Assembly: GCF_050410795.1 (NCBI RefSeq)
Contig: NZ_CP191258.1
Span: 3,472,001 to 3,536,000, forward strand
Direction: 5' to 3'
DNA length: 64,000 nt
Source of the DNA: Fontivita pretiosa
GTDB lineage: Bacteria > Planctomycetota > Phycisphaerae > Tepidisphaerales > Tepidisphaeraceae
Part shown: positions 9,419-19,881 of the stretch, one piece after another
Numbering within the stretch: position 1 is the stretch's first letter
How the letters are laid out: every line of letters starts with the position of its first letter
Translations under genes and position numbers: made by a program
The notes under the pieces: model-generated
What the model saw: the letters and a program-made list of their open reading frames with translations, nothing else
What the model was told of the DNA's origin: nothing
The model's database searches: none

Positions 9419-9456
9419 AAAAAAGGCGGCGGTCCGCCCGAAGGCGGGACCGCCGC
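9419..9456 (-). terminator. Rho-independent terminator downstream of the PEP-CTERM gene
   Basis: Read on the - strand, a GC-rich stem of about 13 bp (arms GCGGCGGTCC... and ...GACCGCCGC, one bulged base, TTCG loop) is followed by six T residues (A-run 9419-9424 on +). It lies 74 nt past the stop of the autotransporter-repeat gene and separates it from the TMTC-like gene. Confidence 0.85.
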
Positions 9457-9529
9457 GGAGGAGGACCAGTCTCACGATCTGCGGGAAAGCCATTTGGACG
9501 TCCCGAGGTCGCGATGCAGGATTTGAAAG

Positions 9530-12466
9530 TCAGCGTCCGGCGCGTCGCCGACGCGGCAGCATCGCCGTCGCGCCCAGCACCAGCACACCCGCCGTCGCCG
9601 GCTCGGGAACCACGCCCGACTGCACCGCCCGCAGCGCCGCAAGGTACTCGCCGCCGAACAGCTTGGTGTGCTCGGCAATGAGCGCCTCGGCAAGCGGACC
9701 GGCCTGATTCACATACGCATTGTCGATCAGGGCATAGTCCGTCGCGTCGATCACACCCGAGTAGTCAAAGTCGCCGTTGATCCAGCCGCTCAACGTGTTG
9801 ACGTACCCGTTGTCGATCAGCGAGTAGTCGGTGGCGTCGATCGAGCCACTGAGGTCGGCATCCCCGAAGTAGGTGAACTTCACCAGCACCTCCGTGCCGA
9901 CCAGGCCGCTGACACCGGCGAAATCGGTGTAGATCGGCCCGCTGCCTCCCACCTGAGCCAAATCGTTCAGCACCACACCAAGACCGTACAGGAAGCTGCC
10001 GGCGGTGGTGTTCTGGACATTGGCCTGTGTCGAGCCGATGCCCGGGCCGAGCCAGTCGAAGTTTCCGCCGTTTTCAAGGGCGGTCTTGAGCTGAGCGGTG
10101 GTGGTGGCGAGGTTGCCGCCGTCGAGGATCAGGCTGTTGTTGTTCAGGTCCAGCCTTGCGGTGGCGGCCAGGTTCAGCGAAGCGGTGCGTGAGGTGCCGG
10201 CCGGGGAGTTGGCCGTGCCCTTGGCGGTGATCTGCGCCACGGCGCCTGCGTTGACGGTGATGGTGCCGTTGGCCAGCCGCGTCGCCGCCAGCGTGCCGGC
10301 GTTGACGGTGGTCCCGCCGGTGTAGGTGTTGGCGCCGCTGAGGATCCATTTGCCGGGGCCGGTTTTGACGACCGAAAGAAGGCTTCCGCTGCCCGCATCG
10401 GCAAGGGTAGCGGCGAGTGTGTTGTCCCCGGCGTTGCTTCCGGTCAGCGTCAGCGACCGGTTGCCGTTGCCGAATGCGACAATGCCGCCGTTGTTCGAGA
10501 AGCTGAGCGGACCGCTGCCTGAAGAATCGATCGTTGCGCCGAACGTGCCGATGCTGAACAGCCGGTCGCTGGAGCCGCCCGCGCCGACATAACGCAATGT
10601 GCCGCCCGTGAACACGAGATTGGCCGCATCGCTGGTCGATGCGCCCAGCGCGCTGGGCAGCCCGCCGTCGGCGATGTTGCTGATCTCCAGCACAGTGCTC
10701 GTGAAGATGTTCTCGGTGTCGGAGCTGCGGTCGCTGTCGCGGCGGTCGGCCCGGTTCTCGCCCGTCGCCAGATTGGCTCCGGCAATCGTGGTGATGCCCG
10801 TGTAACTGTGCAGGCCGGTGACGATCACCTTCCCGCCGTTGCGGTAGGTGACCTTGTTGGCGCCGGTCATCCGGTCGTTGCCGTTGAGCGTGAGGGTTCC
10901 GGTCATCCCGCCCCAGAAGTAACCGTTAGCGCCTGGCGTGACGGTGCCGGAATAGCTGACAGCGCCCTGAGCACCGATCGACAAGCTGGCGACATTGGCC
11001 AGCGGCCCGCTGGAACTGAAGTCGAAGTTGGTGGCGGCTTCGCTGGCGGGAATCGCCAGCGCTCCTGCCGACGTGGGCGCGATCTTCCCGATGAACGTGG
11101 CAAAGCCGGCATCGGCCGAGCCGGGAGCGTACCACACGCCGCCGTTGGCGTTGACGTTGATTGCCGACGTATTTCCCCAGGTATTGGCCGCGGCGAAGAC
11201 AAGCAATCCGCCGTTGACGTTGGTCTGTCCCGCCCAGGTGCTGGTGGTGTTGGTGAGCGTCAAAGTGCCACTGCCGCGCTTGGTAAGGTTGTAAGCTCCG
11301 GTATTGTCCGGACCGTCGTCATTCTTGATCTGTCCGTGGATGACGGTGTTGCCCCTGCCGTCGATGATGAACGTCCGGGTGCCCGGATCGCCGGCTTCAA
11401 AGATGTAAATGGAGACCCCATTGCCCGCGCCGGTGAGCGTCAGGGTCGATCCGGGGGCCAGGTTGTTCACCATCGCACGGTTGTTCTGCTGGATGATCCA
11501 GCCGTTGAGCGTAAGCGAATTGTTCCCATCGACCGTGAATCCGTTGGTGATCGAGATGTTGTTGGAGAGCGTCCTGGCGGGATTGTCCGACTGGAGATGG
11601 GTTCGATGTCCGGCATTCATCGAGATCACCGCCGTGCCGAATGCCAGGTCGTCTCCGACGACGACCGTGCCCCGTGTGATGTAAGCCGCCCCGAGGCTCG
11701 GTGATGCCTGCTTGAGATAATGGGTGGTGTAGAGCGCGCCGTTGTTGGCGATCTCGCCGCTGAAGTTCGGGCCGCCAGTACCGCCGGTGCTGCTCACGAA
11801 GCTGGCATTGTAGATATTTGTCGCGCCCGCGACTCCGCCCAGACCCATGTCGCGCGCGATCGTCGGATCGGTGGCATCGAACAGATTGATGGTGCCGCTG
11901 AAGATCAGTTGCGGGCCGCCGACCATGCGGTTGGTGATCGTCCGGGCGGCGCCGATGGCGTTGATGGCGCCGGCGAGCGTCAGGCTGTTGGTGCTGGTGG
12001 CATCGATGTCCAGGTTGTCGTTGAGCACAATCGGAGCCGAGATGATGTTGATTGCGCCGGCGACGCCACCGCTGCGGATGATCGCCGGGGCGGTGCTGAT
12101 GTCGAAGCTGAGCGTGCCGCCGGCGATGGTGCTGGTCACTGCGGCGCCGGTCCCGCCGAGGCTGAGGGTCGCGACGGTCACGCCCGCGGCGGGGATATTG
12201 GCCGTCAGACTGCTCGCCAGATTGACCGACAGATCCGCCTTATCGTCGATGGCCGACGGGAACCCCGCTCCGCCCCAGTTGGCCGGATCATCCCAGGCCT
12301 GCGTGCCGCCGGCCAGGTTCGTCCAGGTAAACTCAGCGCCCAGTGCATTGCCGACCAGCGGAACCGACGCCGCAACGGCCATTGCCACAAGACGCGATGC
12401 CCGCTTCCATCCCGACCGATTCGCCCCATATGAAGCTATCAGACTCGAAATCCGCGACCGTTTCAT
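9530..12466 (-). CDS. Secreted PEP-CTERM protein with autotransporter-type beta-strand repeats and dockerin-like module
   Basis: A 978-residue exported protein. After a cationic N-terminus (MKRSRISSL) and a hydrophobic segment ending near NALGAEFTW, it runs as a long Gly/Ala/Thr/Asn-rich beta-solenoid with autotransporter-associated strand repeats, for example KTGPGKWILSGANTYTGG then TTVNAGTLAA. Near the C-terminus is a duplicated Asp-rich module, DADLSGSIDATDYSLIDNG and DFDYSGVIDATDYALID, like dockerin/EF-hand calcium loops. It ends in VPEPATAG, a hydrophobic stretch and RRRRAGR, the PEP-CTERM sorting signal recognised by exosortases. ATG 12466 has GAGAGGAG 5 nt upstream. The C-terminal 130 residues closely match the protein at 51340-53859. 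Likely cell-surface or biofilm-matrix protein. Confidence 0.9.
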   Translation of the reverse strand: MKRSRISSLIASYGANRSGWKRASRLVAMAVAASVPLVGNALGAEFTWTNLAGGTQAWDDPANWGGAGFPSAIDDKADLSVNLASSLTANIPAAGVTVATLSLGGTGAAVTSTIAGGTLSFDISTAPAIIRSGGVAGAINIISAPIVLNDNLDIDATSTNSLTLAGAINAIGAARTITNRMVGGPQLIFSGTINLFDATDPTIARDMGLGGVAGATNIYNASFVSSTGGTGGPNFSGEIANNGALYTTHYLKQASPSLGAAYITRGTVVVGDDLAFGTAVISMNAGHRTHLQSDNPARTLSNNISITNGFTVDGNNSLTLNGWIIQQNNRAMVNNLAPGSTLTLTGAGNGVSIYIFEAGDPGTRTFIIDGRGNTVIHGQIKNDDGPDNTGAYNLTKRGSGTLTLTNTTSTWAGQTNVNGGLLVFAAANTWGNTSAINVNANGGVWYAPGSADAGFATFIGKIAPTSAGALAIPASEAATNFDFSSSGPLANVASLSIGAQGAVSYSGTVTPGANGYFWGGMTGTLTLNGNDRMTGANKVTYRNGGKVIVTGLHSYTGITTIAGANLATGENRADRRDSDRSSDTENIFTSTVLEISNIADGGLPSALGASTSDAANLVFTGGTLRYVGAGGSSDRLFSIGTFGATIDSSGSGPLSFSNNGGIVAFGNGNRSLTLTGSNAGDNTLAATLADAGSGSLLSVVKTGPGKWILSGANTYTGGTTVNAGTLAATRLANGTITVNAGAVAQITAKGTANSPAGTSRTASLNLAATARLDLNNNSLILDGGNLATTTAQLKTALENGGNFDWLGPGIGSTQANVQNTTAGSFLYGLGVVLNDLAQVGGSGPIYTDFAGVSGLVGTEVLVKFTYFGDADLSGSIDATDYSLIDNGYVNTLSGWINGDFDYSGVIDATDYALIDNAYVNQAGPLAEALIAEHTKLFGGEYLAALRAVQSGVVPEPATAGVLVLGATAMLPRRRRAGR

Positions 12467-12691
12467 AGCCACTCCTCTCCAGAAGGCTCAATGACGCTTG
12501 CGCGCACGGCCCGTGCCGTACTTTCCCGAGGATGCGCCGAAAGTGCAGCCCAAATCTATCACGCAGCAGCATCCGCGACTGGCGAAAATGCGACATAGTC
12601 TGGCGATCTTGCGCAACGCACGTGTCCGCAGTCGCCAGAGAAGGAAAAGATGGAAATCGCAACTCCGGCTGTTCCGCTGCGAAAGGCGATC

Positions 12692-14092
12692 TCAGCGGAC
12701 TCTGGTCTTGATGACCATCCCGCTGGCCGGGAGCATCGGGACGGTGATCGCATCCCCGCTGATCGCCGACTTTGGCAGCTCGCTCCAGGTACCATTCCAT
12801 GTCCCGTCCGGGTGGATTGCGGCGCCGCCGAGGGTCAGGTCTGACGCGTCGGCGGCGATGTCGTTGTTGGTGGATCGCAGCTCGATGGCCTGGGCCTGGG
12901 CATCGGCCAGCGGCGCGTCGAGTCTGATCCGCACCTGGATCGGGTCCGCGCCGGGCCCGTGCGTCTTGTTGATCAGGGTGATGGCCAGGGAATTGTCATC
13001 GCCGAGCGTGGCATAAGCGGCCAGGTTCTGGTGCGGCGATGAGCGGACCTGCGCCGGCACAAGCGTGCCATGCCCGCCAAGGTCGAACAGCTTCAGCCCG
13101 TACGCCAGCGGGCGAACCTCGTAACCACGCGGCGAGGACACGAACACGGCATATCGTGCCGGCAGGGTGATCGCTCCGCCGGTCCGGTCGCCGGTGTGAA
13201 AGTTCAGCCCCACCGCGCCGTGCGAGATCCACCAGTACAGGTAATCCGCCGCCCACAACGCCGAGGCATAGCTGTCGCTTGCGCCTTTCAGCCCGCTGTA
13301 CCAGTAGCTGTTGGTTTCCGTCAGCCGAAATGTCAGCGACGTGCCCTGGACGAGCCTGGCGGTCTGATCGTGAATCTTCTGATACAGCTCATACGCCGAG
13401 GGCTGAAGCATCTTCTCCCGCGACTCGGCCGCGTCGAACGGCACCAGCCGGGTGGGATCCTTCTCCTTTGGATTGCGGTAGGAACATCCGAACGGATACG
13501 AATGGTGCGAGAGCTGCACGAGCCGTCCGGCTTCGTTGCCAAATTCCCGGATTATCCTGGCGCTCAGTTCGGGCGAGGGGTTTTCGTCCGGGGCGCAGAA
13601 TCGCGCCTGCGGGTCCGCCGCCACCATCGCATCGCGAATCGCCGTCCATCTGGCGCGGTAGATCTCGTAATCCTTGTAATAGCTCGGCTCGTTGCCGATC
13701 GAGTAGCACTCGATCCGATCCGCAAATCGCTGACGGATCAGCTCCGCCACGTGCGCCGCCGCCCGCGGGTCGCCATCCTTCAGCCGCACCGAATAGATCA
13801 CCATGACGTTCGCGGCTCTGGCGAACTCGAAAAGCGAGACGATGTCCTGGTCTTCGGGCAGAGCGGATCCCTGATCCACCGAATTCCCGCCAATGCGCAG
13901 GCTCGCGATCCCCAGCGTCTTAAAGAGCCTGACCAGCGGAGCGTTGTCCGCCCGGAAATAGCGTACGCCGTCGGAACCGACCAGCAGGCAACTGGTCTCG
14001 TAACTCAATCCAAGCGCCTGGGGAGAAATCCGGCTCATCGGCGCACGTGTCGCCACGTCAACCACGATCGGGTGAATGAATGACGGTTTCAT
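12692..14092 (-). CDS. GH79-like beta-glucuronidase/heparanase-type glycoside hydrolase
   Basis: A 466-residue TIM-barrel enzyme with a C-terminal beta domain. Clan GH-A features are visible: RIGGNS after the second strand, the acid/base region YSIGNEPSYY (Glu after Asn at about residue 150) and the nucleophile region FRLTETNSYW. The N-terminal LGLSYETSCL and the IGNEPSYYK block resemble GH79 enzymes, which cleave glucuronides from polysaccharides or glycoconjugates. No signal peptide is apparent from ATG 14092 (MKPSFIHP), so it is probably cytoplasmic, acting on imported fragments. It is divergent from an XylR-type regulator gene with 80 nt between starts. The family assignment is from motifs only; GH39/GH30-type enzymes remain possible. 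Confidence 0.75.
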   Translation of the reverse strand: MKPSFIHPIVVDVATRAPMSRISPQALGLSYETSCLLVGSDGVRYFRADNAPLVRLFKTLGIASLRIGGNSVDQGSALPEDQDIVSLFEFARAANVMVIYSVRLKDGDPRAAAHVAELIRQRFADRIECYSIGNEPSYYKDYEIYRARWTAIRDAMVAADPQARFCAPDENPSPELSARIIREFGNEAGRLVQLSHHSYPFGCSYRNPKEKDPTRLVPFDAAESREKMLQPSAYELYQKIHDQTARLVQGTSLTFRLTETNSYWYSGLKGASDSYASALWAADYLYWWISHGAVGLNFHTGDRTGGAITLPARYAVFVSSPRGYEVRPLAYGLKLFDLGGHGTLVPAQVRSSPHQNLAAYATLGDDNSLAITLINKTHGPGADPIQVRIRLDAPLADAQAQAIELRSTNNDIAADASDLTLGGAAIHPDGTWNGTWSELPKSAISGDAITVPMLPASGMVIKTRVR

Positions 14093-14095
14093 CGC

Positions 14096-14114
14096 TTTTG
14101 ATAAACTAACAAAA
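14096..14114. promoter_or_regulatory. Candidate operator in the GH79/regulator divergent region
   Basis: A short inverted repeat, TTTTG and CAAAA separated by 9 nt (ATAAACTAA), is the only AT-rich palindromic site in the 80-nt gap between the divergent starts at 14092 and 14173. Its position suits binding of the adjacent XylR-type regulator. Confidence 0.35.
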
Positions 14115-14172
14115 CAGCGGCAGGGTGGCACTGTTCAGGGCCGGCGGCTGGATGGCGCGGCGAGGGCGACCT

Positions 14173-15420
14173 ATGGACCTGACGACCGACCGGAGGATGG
14201 CTCGAACCAGAAAACGCGTGGCGCTGCTGATCGAATCACAGATCGCGCCGCGGCGACGAATGCTCGAGGGGGTGGCACGCTATGTCCACGAGCACGAGCC
14301 GTGGGATATCTACCTCAAACCCTACGGCGTCGATTATTCACTTCGACAATGGGCACGAAACTGGTCGGGAGATGGCATCATCGCCGCGATCTGGACTGAC
14401 AGGCCTCAGCACCTGCTCCAGGCCGAGGTTCCCGTGGTGGATCTGGTCGGCTGCCTTCCCGATGCGCCGCTGGTTCACACCAACGACCTTTCGGTTGGCC
14501 GGCTTGCCGCCGATCACCTGCTGGAGCGCGGTTACCGCAATTTCGCGTTTGTCGGCTATGAGTCCGCGTGGTCCGTGGCGCGACAGCGAGGCTTCGAACA
14601 ACGCATCCGCGACTTCGGTTGCACCAGCGAGATTCACCAGTTCATCATCACCAGGCTTGCTTCCTCCGGGCCACGCGCCTGGGAGCGCCGGCAGACGCAA
14701 CTGGCCAACTGGGTGCGCAAGCTGCCCAAGCCGATCGGGGTGATGACCTGCACCGACCTGCTCGGCCAGCAGTTCCTGGAAGCCTGCTCGCGCGCTGACG
14801 TTGCGGTTCCTGAACAAGTCGCGGTCATCGGCGCCGACAATGACGAGTTGATCTGCGCCGTCTCGATCCCGCCGCTTTCCAGCGTGATCATCAACGACTT
14901 GCAGCGCGGCTACCAGGCGGCGGCGCTGCTGGACCGCCTGATGGCCGGCCTGCCCCCACCCCAGGAGCCGGTCTACATCGAGCCTGCCGGCGTCGTCGCC
15001 CGCGCCTCGACGGACATCCTGGCCATCGCCGACCAGGCGGTCGTCGCCGCTTTGCGTTTCATTCGCGATCACGCGTGCGAGCCGATTGGCGTAAACGACG
15101 TGGTCCAGCACGTGCCGATGTCCCGCAGGATGCTCGAACGCCGCTTCCACCGCGCCGTCGGACGCTCGATACACGATGAGATCGTGCGCGTGCGGCTGAA
15201 TCGCGCCGTCGAACTGCTGTGCGCCACCGAGCTGAAGCTCGAGACCATCGCCGCGCGCACCGGCTTCAATACCGCCTCGTACATGGGCGCTGTCTTCCGG
15301 CGGCTGCTCGGCATGACTCCGGGTTGCTACCGCGACGGCTCCAAGCGCCTGGGCGGGCATGTCGTGCAAGGCCCCCTCCCCGGCAACACCGCTGTCTCCG
15401 CCTCGACCTCCCGGCGGTGA
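14173..15420 (+). CDS. XylR-type transcriptional regulator (LacI-like sensor plus AraC DNA-binding domain)
   Basis: A 415-residue sugar-responsive regulator. The N-terminal 280 residues have the periplasmic-binding/LacI-like fold (KRVALLIESQ start, THE signature LPDAPLVHTNDLSVGRLAADHLLERGYRNFAFVG split across about residues 95-130, and VAVIGADND). The C-terminal AraC/XylS domain has two helix-turn-helices (VNDVVQHVPMSRRMLERRF and LETIAARTGFNTASYMGAVF) and the RLLGMTPGCYR end. This architecture matches XylR proteins that activate glycan-use genes. ATG 14173 is preferred because GAGGG lies 6 nt upstream; ATG 14197 has its purine run abutting the codon. Divergent orientation suggests control of the GH79-like gene. 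Confidence 0.88.
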   Translation: MDLTTDRRMARTRKRVALLIESQIAPRRRMLEGVARYVHEHEPWDIYLKPYGVDYSLRQWARNWSGDGIIAAIWTDRPQHLLQAEVPVVDLVGCLPDAPLVHTNDLSVGRLAADHLLERGYRNFAFVGYESAWSVARQRGFEQRIRDFGCTSEIHQFIITRLASSGPRAWERRQTQLANWVRKLPKPIGVMTCTDLLGQQFLEACSRADVAVPEQVAVIGADNDELICAVSIPPLSSVIINDLQRGYQAAALLDRLMAGLPPPQEPVYIEPAGVVARASTDILAIADQAVVAALRFIRDHACEPIGVNDVVQHVPMSRRMLERRFHRAVGRSIHDEIVRVRLNRAVELLCATELKLETIAARTGFNTASYMGAVFRRLLGMTPGCYRDGSKRLGGHVVQGPLPGNTAVSASTSRR

Positions 15421-15732
15421 GCATCTCAGCCCCGCCGCTTGTCAGCGGCACCGGCCGCCGTCACGCCTGCATCTGACCGATGCACGGTCACTTTATCCAT
15501 ACTCCTTTCCCAGCTTTGCCGGACATTACGATCAGCAAGGACTGCCACAGGAACCGCGATTTTCTGCCCGATCCGCACCATCCGCCATCGCAAGAAGCTT
15601 GACGCTTCCCTGGCCAGCAACCTATCCTTCCGCGCTCACCTCTTGCCTTGTGGGCGTGGGTGATCCGGGAGTGTGCCCGGTCCGGCACAGTCCCCCAAAT
15701 CGCGTGCATCTTCAGGAAGGGAAGGACAGACA
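15421..15732. other. Intergenic region, no gene recognised
   Basis: 312 nt between the regulator gene and the small PEP-CTERM gene. I see no convincing ORF, RNA gene or strong promoter. A purine-rich tract (AGGAAGGGAAGG, about 15714-15726) near the right end is the ribosome binding region of the next gene. Confidence 0.6.
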
Positions 15733-16470
15733 ATGCGCATCAGGCTGGGTCGTGTGGTCGCGTCGCGGGTTGCATTGCTCCTGGGCGTCGTGCTCGTGCT
15801 GGCTGGTGGAGCCGCGCAGCCTGCAACAGGCGAACTGCTCTATCGCGCCGGTGATTTCAACGGCGGCTACACCTTCGGCTACGAGGCCCCCAACGGCAAC
15901 TACTACCGCTATTTCAAGGACTTTCAGGTCCCGGCCAACGAACAGTGGATCGTCAGCTCCGTCGGCAACGTCACCGTGCTGGGGCTGCACACCCTGGAAC
16001 AACTCACCAGCGCGCGGCTGGAAATCCGCAGCGGTATCACCGTCAACAACGGCGGCACACTGCTGGCCGGCGAAAATCGCCCCGTCGTCTCCACCACCTT
16101 CCTGACCAGCGTCGGCAACGGACCGGCCTATGACTACACCGTGGATCTGTCCCAGCCGCTTGTCCTGGGGCCGGGCCTGTACTATGCCACGCTGCAACCG
16201 ATCTCCCCGGACCTGAACAACTGGTTCACCGGCTTCACCAGCGGCGCCAACGCGGTGGGCGGACCGCCGATCGACGGCCTGTCCTTTCAACATTCGGTCT
16301 TCGGCTCGGTCATCGGCAACTACATCCAGGTGAATAACCGCGAGCCGGCCATCACCATCTACGGTACGCGCATTCCCGAGCCGGGCGGGCTCCTGGCCGC
16401 GGGCGTGGCGATCCTCGCCGCCACTGCTCGCTTCAGGCGCACAACGCCTCTGCTGGTCCTGACTGACTGA
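15733..16470 (+). CDS. Small secreted PEP-CTERM protein
   Basis: A 245-residue exported protein with a signal peptide (MRIRLGRVVASRVALLLGVV, then an Ala/Gly-rich cleavage region ending PATGELLY). The mature part is a beta-rich domain of the kind seen in other PEP-CTERM proteins (a YDYTVDLSQPLVLGPGLYYATL segment in two parts). It ends in RIPEPGG, a hydrophobic stretch (LLAAGVAILAATA) and RFRRTT, the PEP-CTERM signal. AGGAAGGGAAGGACAGACA precedes ATG 15733. No enzymatic motif is recognised. It is the last gene before the CRISPR array. Confidence 0.85.
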   Translation: MRIRLGRVVASRVALLLGVVLVLAGGAAQPATGELLYRAGDFNGGYTFGYEAPNGNYYRYFKDFQVPANEQWIVSSVGNVTVLGLHTLEQLTSARLEIRSGITVNNGGTLLAGENRPVVSTTFLTSVGNGPAYDYTVDLSQPLVLGPGLYYATLQPISPDLNNWFTGFTSGANAVGGPPIDGLSFQHSVFGSVIGNYIQVNNREPAITIYGTRIPEPGGLLAAGVAILAATARFRRTTPLLVLTD

Positions 16471-19400
16471 GCACATCCGCCAGCCAACCCAATGCGTTGA
16501 TTTGCCGGGGCAAACAACAGCCACTCCAAGCTGGCGCACGAAATCCGCGCTCGCCCAACGTCCTGCCACCTGACATACTCACCTGAGTGCCCACGGCCAC
16601 TTCAATGGGGCCGCGCTCGGGAGAGCGCGGAAAGAAATGGGTGATGTTGAGCCGGGCACCGCGCCCGGCCAAGCTTCAATGGGGCCGCGCTCGGGAGAGC
16701 GCGGAAAGCCCCGGCGGACGTGTGGGCCACGAAGTACAGGGCAAAGCTTCAATGGGGCCGCGCTCGGGAGAGCGCGGAAAGGTCTACGCATTTGGCCGAT
16801 GGCTACCTGACGTATTCTGCTTCAATGGGGCCGCGCTCGGGAGAGCGCGGAAAGCTGCGTCGGACATCGGGATCCGCACGAGCTTGTCCTCGCTTCAATG
16901 GGGCCGCGCTCGGGAGAGCGCGGAAAGCTCTGAGGCAGCCCGGGAAGCTCTGGAGTCTGACGATGCTTCAATGGGGCCGCGCTCGGGAGAGCGCGGAAAG
17001 GAGATTCGCGAGCCCAGTGTCAGGCAGGAGATGGGAGAGCTTCAATGGGGCCGCGCTCGGGAGAGCGCGGAAAGCAGTTACGGGCAGGCGGGGTGGGGGG
17101 TCACGAGGCGGCTTCAATGGGGCCGCGCTCGGGAGAGCGCGGAAAGGTCCCGTGGGGGCTGGTGTCACTGTCCACCACGCCCGGGCTTCAATGGGGCCGC
17201 GCTCGGGAGAGCGCGGAAAGCAAAATGGGGCGCCGTAATCAACTCAGGCAAGTCGAGCTTCAATGGGGCCGCGCTCGGGAGAGCGCGGAAAGGGCGCCCG
17301 TGTCGGTGCCGGTCCATCGCCGCGAGGTGTTGCTTCAATGGGGCCGCGCTCGGGAGAGCGCGGAAAGTCGGCTTGCGCACCGGATAGCCCAAAAGCGTAG
17401 ATGCGCTTCAATGGGGCCGCGCTCGGGAGAGCGCGGAAAGCTGTACTGGCGTCAAGCCGCACGGCTTGACTGGGCGCTTCAATGGGGCCGCGCTCGGGAG
17501 AGCGCGGAAAGAAGGCTGTTGCTGCTGCAATTGAAGCGATTACGCTTGGCTTCAATGGGGCCGCGCTCGGGAGAGCGCGGAAAGTGAGCAGGCGGACCTC
17601 ATCGTCTGCCGATGGGTACTGCTTCAATGGGGCCGCGCTCGGGAGAGCGCGGAAAGCTGGCGATACGGCGCCTGGCGATACGGCGCCTGGCGAGCTTCAA
17701 TGGGGCCGCGCTCGGGAGAGCGCGGAAAGGGCGGACGACAAGGCTCTTACCTGGGAGACTGTCATGCTTCAATGGGGCCGCGCTCGGGAGAGCGCGGAAA
17801 GGCCGCGGCCGCCGCGGGTTACGATGTGACGGCGTTAGCTTCAATGGGGCCGCGCTCGGGAGAGCGCGGAAAGAGCGGCCTTGGGCCGGTGGTACACAAT
17901 CAAGCACAGCTTCAATGGGGCCGCGCTCGGGAGAGCGCGGAAAGAAGTGACCGGGATCTCCACTGGCTGCGGCGTGTTCTTGCTTCAATGGGGCCGCGCT
18001 CGGGAGAGCGCGGAAAGGGGGCACGGGGGGAGATGCGGCCCCGGCCCCCGCCCCAGCTTCAATGGGGCCGCGCTCGGGAGAGCGCGGAAAGATCAACGCG
18101 CGAAACTTACTTCGCCGACACCGTTGGCGCTTCAATGGGGCCGCGCTCGGGAGAGCGCGGAAAGGCCGACGACACGTGGGAAAAACGGGACCGCCTTACG
18201 GCTTCAATGGGGCCGCGCTCGGGAGAGCGCGGAAAGACCCAGGGGCGATCAACAACCTGGCCCGGCTGGCAAGCTTCAATGGGGCCGCGCTCGGGAGAGC
18301 GCGGAAAGGGGAATCGGGAAGTCCGCGGTCGTCCGGCAGACCGCGCTTCAATGGGGCCGCGCTCGGGAGAGCGCGGAAAGTCATCGTCGCGTTTTGGGTA
18401 GCCGTTGATTCCTTGGGCTTCAATGGGGCCGCGCTCGGGAGAGCGCGGAAAGGCGCTGTCTGGGTGCCGATCGTGACGCGCGTGGTGTAGCTTCAATGGG
18501 GCCGCGCTCGGGAGAGCGCGGAAAGATTGGGCGTATGGAAGGCGAGATCGACGCCGCTATGCTTCAATGGGGCCGCGCTCGGGAGAGCGCGGAAAGTCAT
18601 CAGGAAGCCCACGCAACGACGCACCAGCAGGAAAAGCTTCAATGGGGCCGCGCTCGGGAGAGCGCGGAAAGTTGGTGCGGAAGGGGTGGTGTCGCAGCGG
18701 TACGGGGGACGCTTCAATGGGGCCGCGCTCGGGAGAGCGCGGAAAGTCGGCGCGAGATCATGGCGGCGCAAACCTTTGGCTTGCTTCAATGGGGCCGCGC
18801 TCGGGAGAGCGCGGAAAGGTCACGGACGCACTGTTTGGACTTGGTGTAATCAAAACCGGCTTCAATGGGGCCGCGCTCGGGAGAGCGCGGAAAGTCACCT
18901 TCGCGTACCACCATCCGACGTACTGAGCCAGGCTTCAATGGGGCCGCGCTCGGGAGAGCGCGGAAAGGCGGCGTTGCTTTTTCCCTTCAGAATCAGCCGC
19001 TTGTCGCTTCAATGGGGCCGCGCTCGGGAGAGCGCGGAAAGGTTCATTCCTTGCAGCGGCATCGGCCCGGCAATGCCTCGCTTCAATGGGGCCGCGCTCG
19101 GGAGAGCGCGGAAAGCCAGGATTCTGCATCTTCCCTGGTGGCGGCATCCGGAGCTTCAATGGGGCCGCGCTCGGGAGAGCGCGGAAAGCGGACCGGTGGC
19201 GTGGGCGAGCGTGCGGCCCAGACGGCTTCAATGGGGCCGCGCTCGGGAGAGCGCGGAAAGCCTGGGAGGCTGTCATGAAAGTGTCCGTTAAGGACGGCTT
19301 CAATGGGGCCGCGCTCGGGAGAGCGCGGAAAGGGGAGAAACCCCAGAGGACCACAGTGCGTAATAGTCGCTTCAATGGGGCCGCGCTCGGGAGAGCGCGG

Positions 19401-19844
19401 AAAGTTCCCTAATTCTTTTTGCCCCGTCATACGATTAAATGCTTCAATGGGGCCGCGCTCGGGAGAGCGCGGAAAGACACAACGCTGACCGTGTTCCTCG
19501 ACGGATCGCACAAGCTTCAATGGGGCCGCGCTCGGGAGAGCGCGGAAAGGTCATTGGTCAAGCTGCGGCGTGGTGAGTTGGACCGCTTCAATGGGGCCGC
19601 GCTCGGGAGAGCGCGGAAAGCGCATCGGCCCCCGGGCCATAACAGATCGGAATGTAGTCGCTTCAATGGGGCCGCGCTCGGGAGAGCGCGGAAAGACCGC
19701 GATTGGTTCGGCGGCCTCCTCCGTAGTGATGTCGAGCTTCAATGGGGCCGCGCTCGGGAGAGCGCGGAAAGCCGGTCACCGTCAGGGATCCACCATTGGC
19801 CTCGTCACGCTTCAATGGGGCCGCGCTCGGGAGAGCGCGGAAAG

Positions 19845-19881
19845 TCCGTCGCCGACTATGCGCCCACGGCGGCGCAGTGTC
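19845..19881. repeat. CRISPR spacer, exact reverse complement of the spacer at 20583-20620
   Basis: The 37-nt spacer starting TCCGTCGCCGACTATG and ending GCGCAGTGTC is found in full as the reverse complement within the 38-nt spacer at 20583-20620, ten repeats away toward the leader. Confidence 0.98.

Noticed and set aside
16471..16598. Leader at the left end of the array
   Set aside because: The degenerate repeat is at this end, no AT-rich segment is present, and the crRNA handle orientation requires transcription from the right.
16471..16598. Third copy of the tRNA-Leu core bounding the cas locus on the left
   Set aside because: I searched by eye for GGCCTCTATCGG here and in 15421-15732 and found none; if the island has a left end it is not visible here.
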